From NCBI RefSeq assembly GCF_003955735.1, contig NZ_CP034464.1, positions 1,674,001-1,738,000 of the forward strand: 64,000 nucleotides of DNA, in the 5' to 3' direction. The first letter of the stretch is position 1. Every line of letters begins with the position of its first letter. Source of the stretch: Undibacterium parvum (lineage in GTDB: Bacteria; Pseudomonadota; Gammaproteobacteria; Burkholderiales; Burkholderiaceae_D). Made by a program: the position numbers and the translations under genes. Positions 1-7,994 of this stretch are shown here, piece after piece. Below the pieces are notes generated by a model, which saw only the letters and a program-made list of their open reading frames with translations, made no database searches and had not been told where the DNA came from.

Positions 1-460
1 CGAAGTCGCCCATCTTAATCGCTGCCTGCACCGCCAACGCATCAGCTTTAAGTGCCACATTGGCGGCTTTTAAGGCCAGTTGCTCGCCCACTATGGCCGC
101 TTTGGCCGCGACCTCATTGGCAGTCTGGGCGCTGCTGTCCCACACTTGATCGGCCACCAGAGTGGCGCTATCGGCTAGCTCTGCCGCCTTCAACGAGACT
201 TGTTCGGCCAGTAGATTAGCGGCATCAGCGGCTTGCGCTGCTTTCATGGCGAGATCATCACCCACCAGCAAGGCCTTGGCGCTCACCTCACTGGCAGCCA
301 GCTTGCCGCTATCCCAGGCTTGGTCAGCGACCCGACTAGCTTGCTCGGCAAATTCAGCAGCGGTGGCCGCAGCCACTTTTGCGATCACCTCTAGATTTTT
401 TTCAGTCTCATCCAAAAACTCTGACAGCTTATCGCTTAATTGGCTCTTGTTATCGCTCAT
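1..460 (-). CDS. Alanine-rich repetitive helical protein, C-terminus cut by window edge
   Basis: The minus-strand reading frame starts at ATG 460-458, preceded by a good AGGAG ribosome site, and stays open for 153 codons to the left edge, so the C-terminus lies outside. The start reads MSDNKSQLSDKLSEFLDETE. After a short acidic head the protein is very rich in Ala, with Lys, Glu, Asp and Val and almost no aromatics except Trp in a recurring VADQxWDS motif. The two visible VADQxWDS blocks are about 57 residues apart, so it is built of long degenerate helical repeats (for example ASEVSAKALLVGDDLAMKAA against ANEVAAKAAIVGEQLALKAA). No signal peptide or membrane segment is visible. It may be a coiled-coil, LEA-like or structural stress protein; I do not recognise a named family. 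It is divergent from the secreted protein on its right. Confidence 0.75.
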   Translation of the reverse strand, partial: MSDNKSQLSDKLSEFLDETEKNLEVIAKVAAATAAEFAEQASRVADQAWDSGKLAASEVSAKALLVGDDLAMKAAQAADAANLLAEQVSLKAAELADSATLVADQVWDSSAQTANEVAAKAAIVGEQLALKAANVALKADALAVQAAIKMGDF

Positions 461-623
461 GGTCTTGCTCCTGATTGGGAAAAAAATTCGCTACTCGGAT
501 AGTGTATATCAGGGCTTTGCTGTTTTTTTCAATATTCCACAACACTCAGCCTTGTCATCGCCAAGTCACATTTACTTATTAAAATTTCATGATAATTCCC
601 TAAAACCAAACTGAAAGCCACCC

Positions 624-2072
624 ATGTCGCCAAAAAAAATTCTGCCTTTGTTATTGCTAGCCGCATTCGCCACGCAAGCTGCCAACGCGAGTATTTCTTT
701 ATTGGCGATAGGCACTTTGGATGGCAGCGGCGCTGATCTGTCCGCGAAAACCTCAGGTTTGCTGGAAAACGGTTTGGCCGGCAATTTACTCGGCGGCGTC
801 GGTTCTGGCCTGGCATGGGCCGGTGGCAATACCTTTATTGCGACACCGGATCGCGGCCCCAACGCCACTGCCTACAATCCTCTGGTAGATGACACCACTT
901 CTTACATTGCGCGCTTCCAAACCATTAACTTGGCGCTGACTCAGAACACTTCAGGCTCAGGCTTGGCCTACAACTTAACGCCGGTACTCAGCGCCACGAC
1001 TCTATTATCTAGCGCCACGCCTTTGGTGTACGGCACAGGCGCACTGGGCACAGGCACCGTGGGCAGCACCTCGTATACTTTAGGAAGTGGTGTACCGCTA
1101 CTCAATGCGATCGACAAAACTAATTATTTTACCGGTCGCTCGGATAATTTTGATGCCAGCAAGTCTTCCAGCAACCCGAATAATGCGCGCTTAGACCCGG
1201 AAGCGGTGCGGGTCTCGAACGACGGCAAGAGCGTTTTTGTGTCTGACGAATACGGCCCTTACGTCTACCAATTTGATCGCGCCAGCGGCACTCGCATCAA
1301 ATCGTTTGAATTGCCCTCCAATCTTGCGATTAGCAAGCCGAGCGCACAAAGCAGCATAGAAATTGCAGGCAATAGCAGCGGCCGCGTTACCAACAAGGGC
1401 ATGGAAGGTTTGGCGATTTCGCCCGACGGCAAAACCCTGGTGGGCATCATGCAGGCCCCGCTAGCGCAAGACAGTAACAAAAATGTGCGTATCGTGACCA
1501 TCGATATCGCTTCCGGAGCGACTCATCAATATGCCTACAAACTGAGCACTGGTAGTGGCGTGAGCGAAATCGTGGCACTCAACGATCACCAGTTCTTAGT
1601 CGACGAGCGCGATGGCAAAGGTCTGGGCGACGGCACTACTGCAGTGGCAAAACAAATCTTTAAAATCGATCTGACAGGCGCGCAAGATGTCAGCAATATC
1701 AGCGGTGATCTGAGCTCTAAAGCGGTCGGGAAATCTTTATTGCTCGATGTGGTGAGCACTCTGAATGCGAACGGTATCAGCAGCAATAATATCCCTTCAA
1801 AAATTGAAGGCATGGCTTTCGGTGAAGATTTGATGATCAAAGGGGTTAAAACGCATACTCTGTATGTGTCTAACGATAATGACTTCGTCGCAGGCAGCGC
1901 CGGACATAATAAGTTTTACGTCTTTGGTGTCACCGATGCCGATCTGGGCGCAGGCTATAGCTACACTGCACAAGCGGTATCGGCAGTACCCGAGCCTAGC
2001 AGCTACGCCATGTTATTGGCTGGTTTGGCCTTTGTCGGTGTAGCGGTACGCAGAAGAAAAATTAATAATTGA
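624..2072 (+). CDS. Secreted esterase-like/phytase-like protein with PEP-CTERM sorting signal
   Basis: 482 aa. It has an N-terminal signal peptide (MSPKKILPLLLLAAFATQA, cut near ANA). A beta-propeller-like body resembles the esterase-like activity of phytase family (PF13449-type), with conserved stretches such as RLDPEAVRVSNDGKSVFVSD, NKGMEGLAISPDGKTLVG and KIEGMAFGEDL. The C-terminus has the complete PEP-CTERM tripartite signal: VPEPSS, a hydrophobic helix and a final RRRK cluster. PEP-CTERM proteins are processed by exosortase and linked to exopolysaccharide-producing envelopes; no exosortase is in this window. The substrate is unknown, and a phosphatase or phytase role is only suggested by the family. 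It is monocistronic and followed by a strong hairpin terminator. Confidence 0.85.
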   Translation: MSPKKILPLLLLAAFATQAANASISLLAIGTLDGSGADLSAKTSGLLENGLAGNLLGGVGSGLAWAGGNTFIATPDRGPNATAYNPLVDDTTSYIARFQTINLALTQNTSGSGLAYNLTPVLSATTLLSSATPLVYGTGALGTGTVGSTSYTLGSGVPLLNAIDKTNYFTGRSDNFDASKSSSNPNNARLDPEAVRVSNDGKSVFVSDEYGPYVYQFDRASGTRIKSFELPSNLAISKPSAQSSIEIAGNSSGRVTNKGMEGLAISPDGKTLVGIMQAPLAQDSNKNVRIVTIDIASGATHQYAYKLSTGSGVSEIVALNDHQFLVDERDGKGLGDGTTAVAKQIFKIDLTGAQDVSNISGDLSSKAVGKSLLLDVVSTLNANGISSNNIPSKIEGMAFGEDLMIKGVKTHTLYVSNDNDFVAGSAGHNKFYVFGVTDADLGAGYSYTAQAVSAVPEPSSYAMLLAGLAFVGVAVRRRKINN

Positions 2073-2107
2073 AAATTGAAAATTGAAAATATTAGGCACT
2101 GCGAACA

Positions 2108-2142
2108 AAATAAAAACCGAACTCGTTTCGGTTTTTATTTTT
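2108..2142 (+). terminator. Rho-independent terminator after the PEP-CTERM gene
   Basis: A nearly perfect hairpin, AAATAAAAACCGAA / TTCGGTTTTTATTT with a short CTCGT loop, starts 36 bases after the stop codon and ends in a T-rich tract. The stop codon itself sits in three short direct repeats of GAAAATT (2072-2089). Confidence 0.85.
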
Positions 2143-2243
2143 CACGACTAGACTAGCGTCTGATCAGGCGACAGCACTGACTACGCAGCACAAACACCTG
2201 CGACTGGTATAGAATTCTCATCATCTATTTTTGAGGTCTAACC

Positions 2244-2615
2244 ATGCAAGTTATTGAACTCGATCACGTACAAATTGCAATACCAGTAGGCGGCGAGGAA
2301 CTGGCCAGAGAGTTTTATGCCGGCATCCTGGGCATGCTTGAACTGCCTAAGCCGGTGTTGATGCAATTGCGTGGCGGCGCCTGGTTTGCCTGTGGCGATA
2401 GGCAAATCCACCTGGGTGCCGAAGTTAATTTTCAGCCCGCCAAAAAAGCCCATCCGGCCTTTATCGTCAGAGATCTCGATGCCCTGTGCACGCTGTTACG
2501 CGCGGCTGGCTACGCGGTGCTGAAAAATGAAGAATTACCGGAAGTGCGAAGAGTGTTTACCGAAGATCCGTTTGGCAATCGTATCGAATTAATCCAGAGT
2601 AAATACGTCGCCTAA
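2244..2615 (+). CDS. VOC/glyoxalase-superfamily protein
   Basis: 123 aa, a single vicinal-oxygen-chelate unit: one beta-alpha-beta-beta-beta module starts at LDHVQIAIP and a second covers AFIVRDLDALCTLLRAAGYA to DPFGNRIELIQ. Candidate metal ligands are His8, the His in QIHLG and the Glu in NRIELI, which match the usual ligand positions. Proteins of this size dimerise to form the metal site; the reaction cannot be told from sequence (lyase, dioxygenase or antibiotic-binding relatives all exist). A ribosome site (TGAGGT) precedes the ATG. The last four codons and the stop are tandemly copied three more times downstream (separate entry). Confidence 0.85.
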   Translation: MQVIELDHVQIAIPVGGEELAREFYAGILGMLELPKPVLMQLRGGAWFACGDRQIHLGAEVNFQPAKKAHPAFIVRDLDALCTLLRAAGYAVLKNEELPEVRRVFTEDPFGNRIELIQSKYVA

Positions 2616-2651
2616 TACGTGGCCTAACCCGTCGCCTAATACGTCGCCCAT
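2604..2651. repeat. Four-copy 12-bp tandem repeat spanning the VOC stop and the next start
   Basis: Four head-to-tail copies of TACGTCGCCTAA: 2604-2615, 2616-2627 (one change), 2628-2639 (two changes) and 2640-2651 (last bases altered to CCAT). The first copy encodes the VOC C-terminus and stop. The last copy contains the ATG of the following TfoX-like gene. Each intact copy carries an in-frame TAA. Confidence 0.9.
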
Positions 2652-2925
2652 GCAGCACACCAAGATTGCCGACTTGCCGAATCTGGGACCCAAGTCTCAG
2701 CACATCTTGGCGCAAGCCTGCATCCACAACCTACAAGAATTGCGCCAGCTCGGTGCCGTGGCGGCCTATGCACGCTGCCAACGCGTTACTGGCAATGTCA
2801 GCCTGAATTTATTGTGGGCCTTGGAAGGCGCATTGACTGGCCTGAGCTGGCAACAAGTGGCGCGCGAACATCGCGCCAGCCTACTGCTGGCGCTAGAGCA
2901 ATTCCTAAGCCAGCCGCAAGTTTGA
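2650..2925 (+). CDS. TfoX/Sxy C-terminal-domain protein
   Basis: 91 aa and entirely a TfoX C-terminal domain: IADLPNLGPKSQHILAQA (helix-hairpin-helix-like), then LGAVAAYARC and NLLWALEGALTGLSW, the family signature. Full TfoX/Sxy competence regulators have an additional N-terminal domain; stand-alone C-terminal versions are common in Proteobacteria and their role is not established. The start lies in the last copy of a 12-bp tandem repeat and no strong ribosome site is visible, so translation may depend on the upstream VOC gene. Confidence 0.8.
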   Translation: MQHTKIADLPNLGPKSQHILAQACIHNLQELRQLGAVAAYARCQRVTGNVSLNLLWALEGALTGLSWQQVAREHRASLLLALEQFLSQPQV

Positions 2926-3002
2926 GCGCCCACCGTTAGGGAAAGCAGCAGTCGCTGGTTTATACTGGCGGACTTAGCACTTCGCATTTACCGAAAGAAA
3001 TC

Positions 3003-3344
3003 ATGTCTACCCTGCCAGCTTGCCCAGTATGTTCTATGGAAAACACTTACCCTGACGCTGAGAATTATGTCTGCGCCGATTGCGGTCACGAATGGCCTAT
3101 GGTGGCTGCGGCGGCAGCCGATGACAATGACGAGCGTATCGTCAAAGATGCCCTGGGCAATGTCTTGTCGGATGGCGATGCGGTGGTTCTGATCAAGGAC
3201 TTAAAAGTTAAGGGTTCTTCGATTACGCTGAAGATGGGCTCAAAAGTAAAAAGTATCCGTCTGGTCGGTGGCGATCATGAAGTCGACTGCAAGATGGATG
3301 CCGGCAGCTTCATGTTAAAAGCCTGCTACCTGAAAAAAGCCTAA
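3003..3344 (+). CDS. yjdM: PhnA/YjdM family zinc-ribbon protein
   Basis: 113 aa, matching the length and layout of E. coli YjdM (formerly PhnA): an N-terminal zinc ribbon with CPVC at the start and CADC about 18 residues later, then the PhnA domain ERIVKDALGNVLSDGD, VLIKDLKVKGSS, KVKSIRLVGGDHEVDCKMD. Once named an alkylphosphonate uptake protein; that role is not supported for YjdM and the function is uncertain. A GAAAGAAATC leader precedes the ATG. It stands alone. Confidence 0.9.
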   Translation: MSTLPACPVCSMENTYPDAENYVCADCGHEWPMVAAAAADDNDERIVKDALGNVLSDGDAVVLIKDLKVKGSSITLKMGSKVKSIRLVGGDHEVDCKMDAGSFMLKACYLKKA

Positions 3345-3505
3345 ACCCTTGCCCTGCAGCGCCAGCCAGGCTCTGGGCTGTCGCTGCAGTGTTGCAAAAT
3401 CCGCGCCTCAGTGAGATTTCGGTGTTTTCCTTTGTCTAGGCGCAAAGTTGTGCCTGTATTTAGTCCTACAATGAGTTTTTGTCGCATTTTTGTGGAGAAC
3501 TTCCC

Positions 3506-4432
3506 TTGCTGGCAGCTTACATTACTCACCCTGATTGCCAAAAGCATGAAATGGGCGTGGATCACCCCGAATGTCCGGCGCGTATCGGCGCCATCAATGA
3601 TCAATTGCTCATCACTGGTCTGCTCGACTACATGCAAAGCTATGAAGCACCATTGGCGAGCACGAGCCAATTAGAGCAAGCCCATTCAGCGCTGTTTGTG
3701 CGCGATGTCGAGGCGCACCGCCCGAGTTCTGGTTATGTGCAGATAGATCCCGATACCCGCATGAATCCGTTCACCTTTCAGGCTGCCAAACGTGCCGCTG
3801 GTGCCGCGGTGCTGGCCGCCGATCTGGTCATCAAGGGCGACGCCAAGGTGGCTTTTTGCAATGTACGGCCACCTGGCCACCATGCAGGGCGTGCCTCGGC
3901 GGCGGGTTTTTGCTTCTTCAATAATGTCGCGGTCGGCATCCGCCATGCGCTGAATGTGCATGGCTTAGAGCGGGTGGCGTTGATTGATTTTGATGTGCAT
4001 CATGGCAATGGCAGCGAAAACATCCTGCATGAAGATCCCCGCGTACTGATGTGCTCGACCTTTGAAGAAGGCGTCTACCCCTTCTCCGGTGCGGTGCCCA
4101 TGGGCCCCAACATGGTCAATGTCAGCCTGCCTAGCCGCTCTGGCAGTAAGGCGTTCCGCGCCTCGGTGAGCGAGACCTGGATCCCGGCCCTAGAAAAATT
4201 TAAACCGCAAATGATCTTTATCTCGGCCGGCTTTGATGGCCACCGTGAAGACGATATGGGCAATCTGGGTCTGGTCGAGGACGACTACGCCTGGGTCACC
4301 GCGCAAATCGTCAAAGTCGCCAACACCTATGCACAGGGGCGCATTGTCTCCTGCCTGGAAGGTGGTTACGTGCTCTCGCCTTTGGGGCGTAGCGCTGCGG
4401 CCCACGTAAAGGTATTGATCGGCGCTGATTAG
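3506..4432 (+). CDS. Histone-deacetylase-family (class II-like) zinc deacetylase
   Basis: About 308 aa. I place the start at TTG 3506, nine bases after a GGAG ribosome site, because the product then begins (M)LAAYITHPDCQKHEMG, as bacterial class II HDAC-like proteins do. A longer reading from TTG 3479 lacks a ribosome site. Active-site features are intact: RPPGHHAG with the catalytic His pair near residues 125-126, the zinc-binding DFDVHHGNG near 161-168, and SAGFDGHRED. Family members deacetylate acetyl-lysine, acetylpolyamines or small amides; the natural substrate cannot be chosen from sequence. Confidence 0.88.
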   Translation: MLAAYITHPDCQKHEMGVDHPECPARIGAINDQLLITGLLDYMQSYEAPLASTSQLEQAHSALFVRDVEAHRPSSGYVQIDPDTRMNPFTFQAAKRAAGAAVLAADLVIKGDAKVAFCNVRPPGHHAGRASAAGFCFFNNVAVGIRHALNVHGLERVALIDFDVHHGNGSENILHEDPRVLMCSTFEEGVYPFSGAVPMGPNMVNVSLPSRSGSKAFRASVSETWIPALEKFKPQMIFISAGFDGHREDDMGNLGLVEDDYAWVTAQIVKVANTYAQGRIVSCLEGGYVLSPLGRSAAAHVKVLIGAD

Positions 4433-4495
4433 GCGCGGATTAGGAACGCACCCAGATTTAAGGGATAATCAGCGTTTTTTTCAGCTAGCGATACC

Positions 4496-4933
4496 ATGAC
4501 AAATTTAAGCTTTCGTCGCGCCGTCAGTGCCGACATCCCCGCCATGCAAGTGATACGTCTGGCGGTCAAAGAAAACGTGCTAAACAATCCGGCCCGCGTG
4601 CCCGCGCAGATGTATGAAGACTATCTAGCGCAACTGGGACGCGGCTGGGTCTGTGAAGAGCAAGGCAAGATCATAGGATTTTCGTATGCAGCCAGCGCCG
4701 ATGCCTCGATCTGGGCCTTGTTTGTCAGCCCGGACGCCGAAGGCAAAGGCGCAGGCGCGCCCTTACTCAAACTGGCAAGCGATTGGCTGTTTAATCAGGG
4801 CCATCAGAAAGTCACGCTGGGCACTGAGGCCAATACCCGCGCCGATCGTTTCTATGCCAAACAAGGCTGGACCCGCGGTGAGATGAAGGATGCGATAGAA
4901 GTGTTCTACACGCTAGAGCGGCCGCAAGAATAA
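4496..4933 (+). CDS. GNAT-family N-acetyltransferase
   Basis: 145 aa GNAT fold. The acetyl-CoA loop is visible as ALFVSPDAEGKGAGAPLLK (V-x5-GxGxG/A type), followed by LGTEANTRADRFYAKQGWTR, the usual beta5-alpha4 region with the Tyr that serves as general acid in many members. The substrate is unknown. It lies 63 bases after the deacetylase on the same strand, and a dispersed palindrome follows it. Confidence 0.85.
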   Translation: MTNLSFRRAVSADIPAMQVIRLAVKENVLNNPARVPAQMYEDYLAQLGRGWVCEEQGKIIGFSYAASADASIWALFVSPDAEGKGAGAPLLKLASDWLFNQGHQKVTLGTEANTRADRFYAKQGWTRGEMKDAIEVFYTLERPQE

Positions 4934-4945
4934 AAAGTCAACCCT

Positions 4946-5017
4946 GCCAGCGCGCATATCCCATGCGGGCTGCAGGCCAGGCAGGCTGGAGACCCGCATG
5001 GAATATGGGCCAGCGGC
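4946..5017. repeat. Dispersed palindrome, copy 1
   Basis: Arms CGCATATCCCATGCG and CGCATGGAATATG(g)G flank a GGCTGCAGGCCAGGCAGGC-type centre, with outer arms GCCAGCG and CAGCGGC. It lies between the convergent GNAT and reductase genes. Confidence 0.85.
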
Positions 5018-5068
5018 CTATGCCGTATATTTTTTTAGACACGCAATACACATCGTCAATACCCATCG

Positions 5069-6718
5069 TCAATACACATCGCGCCGATACCGTCCTTGCT
5101 GGCTCAGTTCTTGTAGGTGCGCGGCACCAAGTATGTTGATGAGGGCTTCGCTCACACCAGCAGCCATGCCTTGCAGGCTGCCACAGACGTAAATGGCGGC
5201 ACCTTGCGCCACCCAGGCGCGTAGGCTATCGGCTTGTTCTAGTAGTTTGTCTTGCACATAGCGCGCCTGAGTTTGATCGCGCGAAAATGCCAGATCGAGT
5301 CTTTTTAAAACCCCGCTAGCGTGCCAGGCTTGTAGCTCATCCTGATAAAAATAATCGTGTTGCTGATGGCGCTCGCCAAACAGCAGCCAGTTGCGATGAT
5401 GGCCTTGCAAGGCTCTTTGTTTCAGATGCGCGCGCAGGCCAGCAAGCCCGGTGCCGTTGCCGATTAAGATGAGCGGTCTATCATCAAACGGCGCATGAAA
5501 GGCGCGGTTCTCACGTATCCGCAAGGCGATCTGGCTACCGCAGGCGGCATACTCGGTCAGCCAGCCCGAGCCTAAACCTAGGCCGCCATCTTCCAGACGA
5601 ATCTGTCTGACCAATAATTCTAGCTGACCATCGGCCGCGATCGAGGCAATCGAATAAGCGCGATGTGGCAGCATAGGCAATTGCGCCACCCAAGCCAGGC
5701 TGTCATCGTCGGGACTAGTCCTCAGATCAGACAGGCTGACTGGCAAAACTCTATGCCGCAGATGCTGGCGCAGACTGAGGTTTTGTTCGCCTATGCAAAC
5801 TTGGGTCGCGCCGTTTAAAGCATGGCTATGCAACCAATGCTCGATCTGCTGCGGGATATTTTGCGGGCCAATTTCGGCAATATCACCGGCTTGCCATGTA
5901 CTTGCGCTAGCCTGCGTATCAGCGGCTAAACCTAATGTTAGATGAAAGGCTGGTGCGCCAGCGCTGCCAGGATTAAGCAAGCTGCGCTCATGCAAAATCC
6001 AATCGCCATACGCCGGGGCACGCCAATCCATCGCCAGGCTAGTACCAGCGCGCGAGTTCAAGGTCTGGTTGAGTTGCTGCTGCCAATCGGCCAAGGCAGC
6101 GGGATCGCCCTGATCCACTTCTATCAATTCAAACCAGGCCTGTGCCTGCTGTTGCTGCAGCCATTGCTGTAGGCGAAATCCAAAGGCGCAATAGTGGCGG
6201 TAATGGCGGTCGCCTAAGGCGAGTATCGCGTATTGCAAAGAATCTAAAGGCTGGCCTGGCTGACTTAAACTATCCAAAAAATGTGCGGCGCTATCCGGCG
6301 CATCACCCTCGCCGGTAGTGCTAACGATGAACAAGACGCGGCGCGCCTGCTGCAACCTAGCACGATCAAATTCTGAGATGCTCAGCAGGCTCAGGCGTAG
6401 ATCTAGCTCCTGCAAAGCCTGTGCGGTTTGGCGGGCCAGCTGCTCGGCATAGCCAGTCTGGCTGGCGTACACGATATACAAAATTTGGCTAGGATCTGGC
6501 GCATCGGCGCTGAGCAGCGCTGCACGGGCACGCCAAAAATACGGCAGGCAAAACGCGCCGTAGGCCAGCAGCAAGAGCATGGCCGCCAGATTACGATCGG
6601 TGGTGTGCGCCGGCAACTGGCTCAGCAATAACAAGGCAGCGCCTATCAGGCTCAGCGCCAGTGCGGCAAACAAGCGGTGGTAGCCGCGCCAGTTCAGCAA
6701 TTTTTGCATGCGTGACAT
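5069..6718 (-). CDS. Membrane-anchored flavodoxin/FNR reductase (CysJ/P450-reductase-like)
   Basis: 549 aa. Two N-terminal membrane helices (about residues 14-36 and 43-61). Next is a flavodoxin FMN domain starting at LYIVYASQTGYAEQLARQTA with the STTGEGD phosphate/FMN loop and LALGDRHYRHYCAFG. Then an FAD-binding FNR domain (RAYSIAS, GLGSGWLTEYA) and an NADPH domain (LILIGNGTGLAG, IYVCGSLQGMA, C-terminal RYRRDVY). This is the diflavin layout NADPH to FAD to FMN, tethered to the inner membrane. It is the last gene of the Fur-box operon, 9 bases after apbE. The likely job is to feed cytosolic NADPH electrons to the PepSY membrane partner; sulfite reduction is unlikely because no hemoprotein subunit is present. 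Confidence 0.88.
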   Translation of the reverse strand: MSRMQKLLNWRGYHRLFAALALSLIGAALLLLSQLPAHTTDRNLAAMLLLLAYGAFCLPYFWRARAALLSADAPDPSQILYIVYASQTGYAEQLARQTAQALQELDLRLSLLSISEFDRARLQQARRVLFIVSTTGEGDAPDSAAHFLDSLSQPGQPLDSLQYAILALGDRHYRHYCAFGFRLQQWLQQQQAQAWFELIEVDQGDPAALADWQQQLNQTLNSRAGTSLAMDWRAPAYGDWILHERSLLNPGSAGAPAFHLTLGLAADTQASASTWQAGDIAEIGPQNIPQQIEHWLHSHALNGATQVCIGEQNLSLRQHLRHRVLPVSLSDLRTSPDDDSLAWVAQLPMLPHRAYSIASIAADGQLELLVRQIRLEDGGLGLGSGWLTEYAACGSQIALRIRENRAFHAPFDDRPLILIGNGTGLAGLRAHLKQRALQGHHRNWLLFGERHQQHDYFYQDELQAWHASGVLKRLDLAFSRDQTQARYVQDKLLEQADSLRAWVAQGAAIYVCGSLQGMAAGVSEALINILGAAHLQELSQQGRYRRDVY

Positions 6719-6727
6719 AAACCTCCC

Positions 6728-7765
6728 TTACGACAACATGAGGCGCATCGCCGGGCTCATACTTTCGCGATAGCCATCCTTGGTTTTACTGATGAAGCGA
6801 CAAGCTAGACGCCATTCTTCGGCATACGCCATGCCCTGCTTAAGCCCCATCACCATCAGCGCGGTGGCGAGTGCATCAGCCACCATGCACTCGGCATGCA
6901 GCACCGTGACCGAAGCCAAATTATGCGTGAGCGGATAGCCGCTGCGCGGATCGATACTGTGCGAAAAATTGCGATCACCGAGCTGTATTTGCTGGCGATA
7001 ATCACCCGAGGTGGCGATAGACCAGCCATGCAGCGCCAAGATGGTGCTGCTGTCGTTGGCAGCGGCACTTCCCTGCGCCGCCAGGGTGGCCGGATGTTCT
7101 AACTCTACCCACCAAGGCTGCTGGTCTTGCTTGATGCCGTAACCGCGTAGTTCGCCGCCAACTTCGACCAGATACGAGACCACGCCCTGACTCTGCAGCC
7201 AGCGGGCCACCTGGTCGACCGCATAGCCCTTGGCGATAGAAGACAGATCTAAAGACAAGCCGCCAGGCTGGCGTACCCTGCGCAAAAGTCTATCGACCTG
7301 CACCCGCTGCCAACCAGCGTCTTGCTTGGCGGCCGCGATGGCAGTGGCACTCGGCATTTTTTGTGGCTTGGACTTGGGGCCAAAGCCCCACAGGTCGACC
7401 AGCTTACCGACACTAGGATCGTAAGCACCAGAGGTTTGCTGCGCCAGATACAGCGCGTAATCGAGCACCTGAAAAAATTCTGGTGGCAGCACTTGCCAAG
7501 TCCCTGCCGCAGCATGATTAAATTTGCAGAGATTGGAATGGCTCTCCCAATGGCTCATCTGCGCCACCACCTGGGCCAGTTGCCGCTCTATCCCCAGTTG
7601 CAAAAATGCCGGAGAGATCTCGCCCGCAACCATTAACTTGACGGTCCAGTGCGTGCCCATAGTCGCACCTTGCAACTGGCGTAACTGAGCATCAACGGGC
7701 AGCGCTGGCGGCGCCTCTAAGCCGCTTGGTATCAGCACACGTTTGGAATTTACAGTGGTCTTCAT
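6728..7765 (-). CDS. apbE: ApbE FAD:protein FMN transferase
   Basis: 345 aa from ATG 7765, chosen over ATG 7774 because an AAGGA ribosome site lies at proper spacing. ApbE features: GATMGTHWTVKL, WGFGPKSKPQ, LDLSSIAKGYAVDQVARWL, VEVGGELRGYG, and the Mg/FAD-site HSIDPRSGYPLTH...VADALATALMVMG. ApbE transfers FMN from FAD to a Thr in the D-x-x-S/T-G-A-T motif of exported proteins. The DUF2271 product in the same operon carries such a motif. Oddly, no signal peptide or lipobox is visible: the N-terminus is polar and the frame closes at an upstream stop before any other start, whereas ApbE is normally a periplasmic lipoprotein. Confidence 0.92.
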   Translation of the reverse strand: MKTTVNSKRVLIPSGLEAPPALPVDAQLRQLQGATMGTHWTVKLMVAGEISPAFLQLGIERQLAQVVAQMSHWESHSNLCKFNHAAAGTWQVLPPEFFQVLDYALYLAQQTSGAYDPSVGKLVDLWGFGPKSKPQKMPSATAIAAAKQDAGWQRVQVDRLLRRVRQPGGLSLDLSSIAKGYAVDQVARWLQSQGVVSYLVEVGGELRGYGIKQDQQPWWVELEHPATLAAQGSAAANDSSTILALHGWSIATSGDYRQQIQLGDRNFSHSIDPRSGYPLTHNLASVTVLHAECMVADALATALMVMGLKQGMAYAEEWRLACRFISKTKDGYRESMSPAMRLMLS

Positions 7766-7877
7766 GCGAGGCATCCTTGCTAGCGATTGCTGGGATTTTT
7801 AATCATAGCGGCACTCTTTAAGAGCTGGTGGCTCAGTCTGAGTGCAGCAACACAAATTACAAACTACAAACAAATTA

Positions 7878-7955
7878 GTAACTGTTCAGCCAGCGATGAA
7901 AACTCCCTCGCCCGCTCGCGGGAGAAGGGCTTTGGATAGCGAGCTGAACAGTTAC
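7878..7955. repeat. 78-bp element with 13-bp terminal inverted repeats
   Basis: Perfect ends GTAACTGTTCAGC (7878-7890) and GCTGAACAGTTAC (7943-7955) enclose a CTCGCCCGCTCGCGGGAG hairpin. It sits in the 229-bp gap between the DUF4198 and apbE genes and could weaken read-through inside the operon. Related copies are at 10483 and 19413. Confidence 0.8.
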
Positions 7956-7994
7956 CAAAATAAACTACGAATTAAACGCGCTAAAAACCTGCGC

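Noticed and set aside
3353..3388. CTGCAGCG/CGCTGCAG inverted repeat after yjdM
   Set aside because: Only 8 bp, with a 20-base loop and no T-run; too weak to call a terminator.
3479..3505. Longer N-terminus of the deacetylase from TTG 3479
   Set aside because: No ribosome site and the added residues do not match the family; TTG 3506 has a GGAG site and gives the usual start.
5069..6718. Assimilatory sulfite reductase flavoprotein CysJ
   Set aside because: Has two N-terminal membrane helices, no CysI partner and an apbE/PepSY context, so an electron-transfer role at the membrane fits better.
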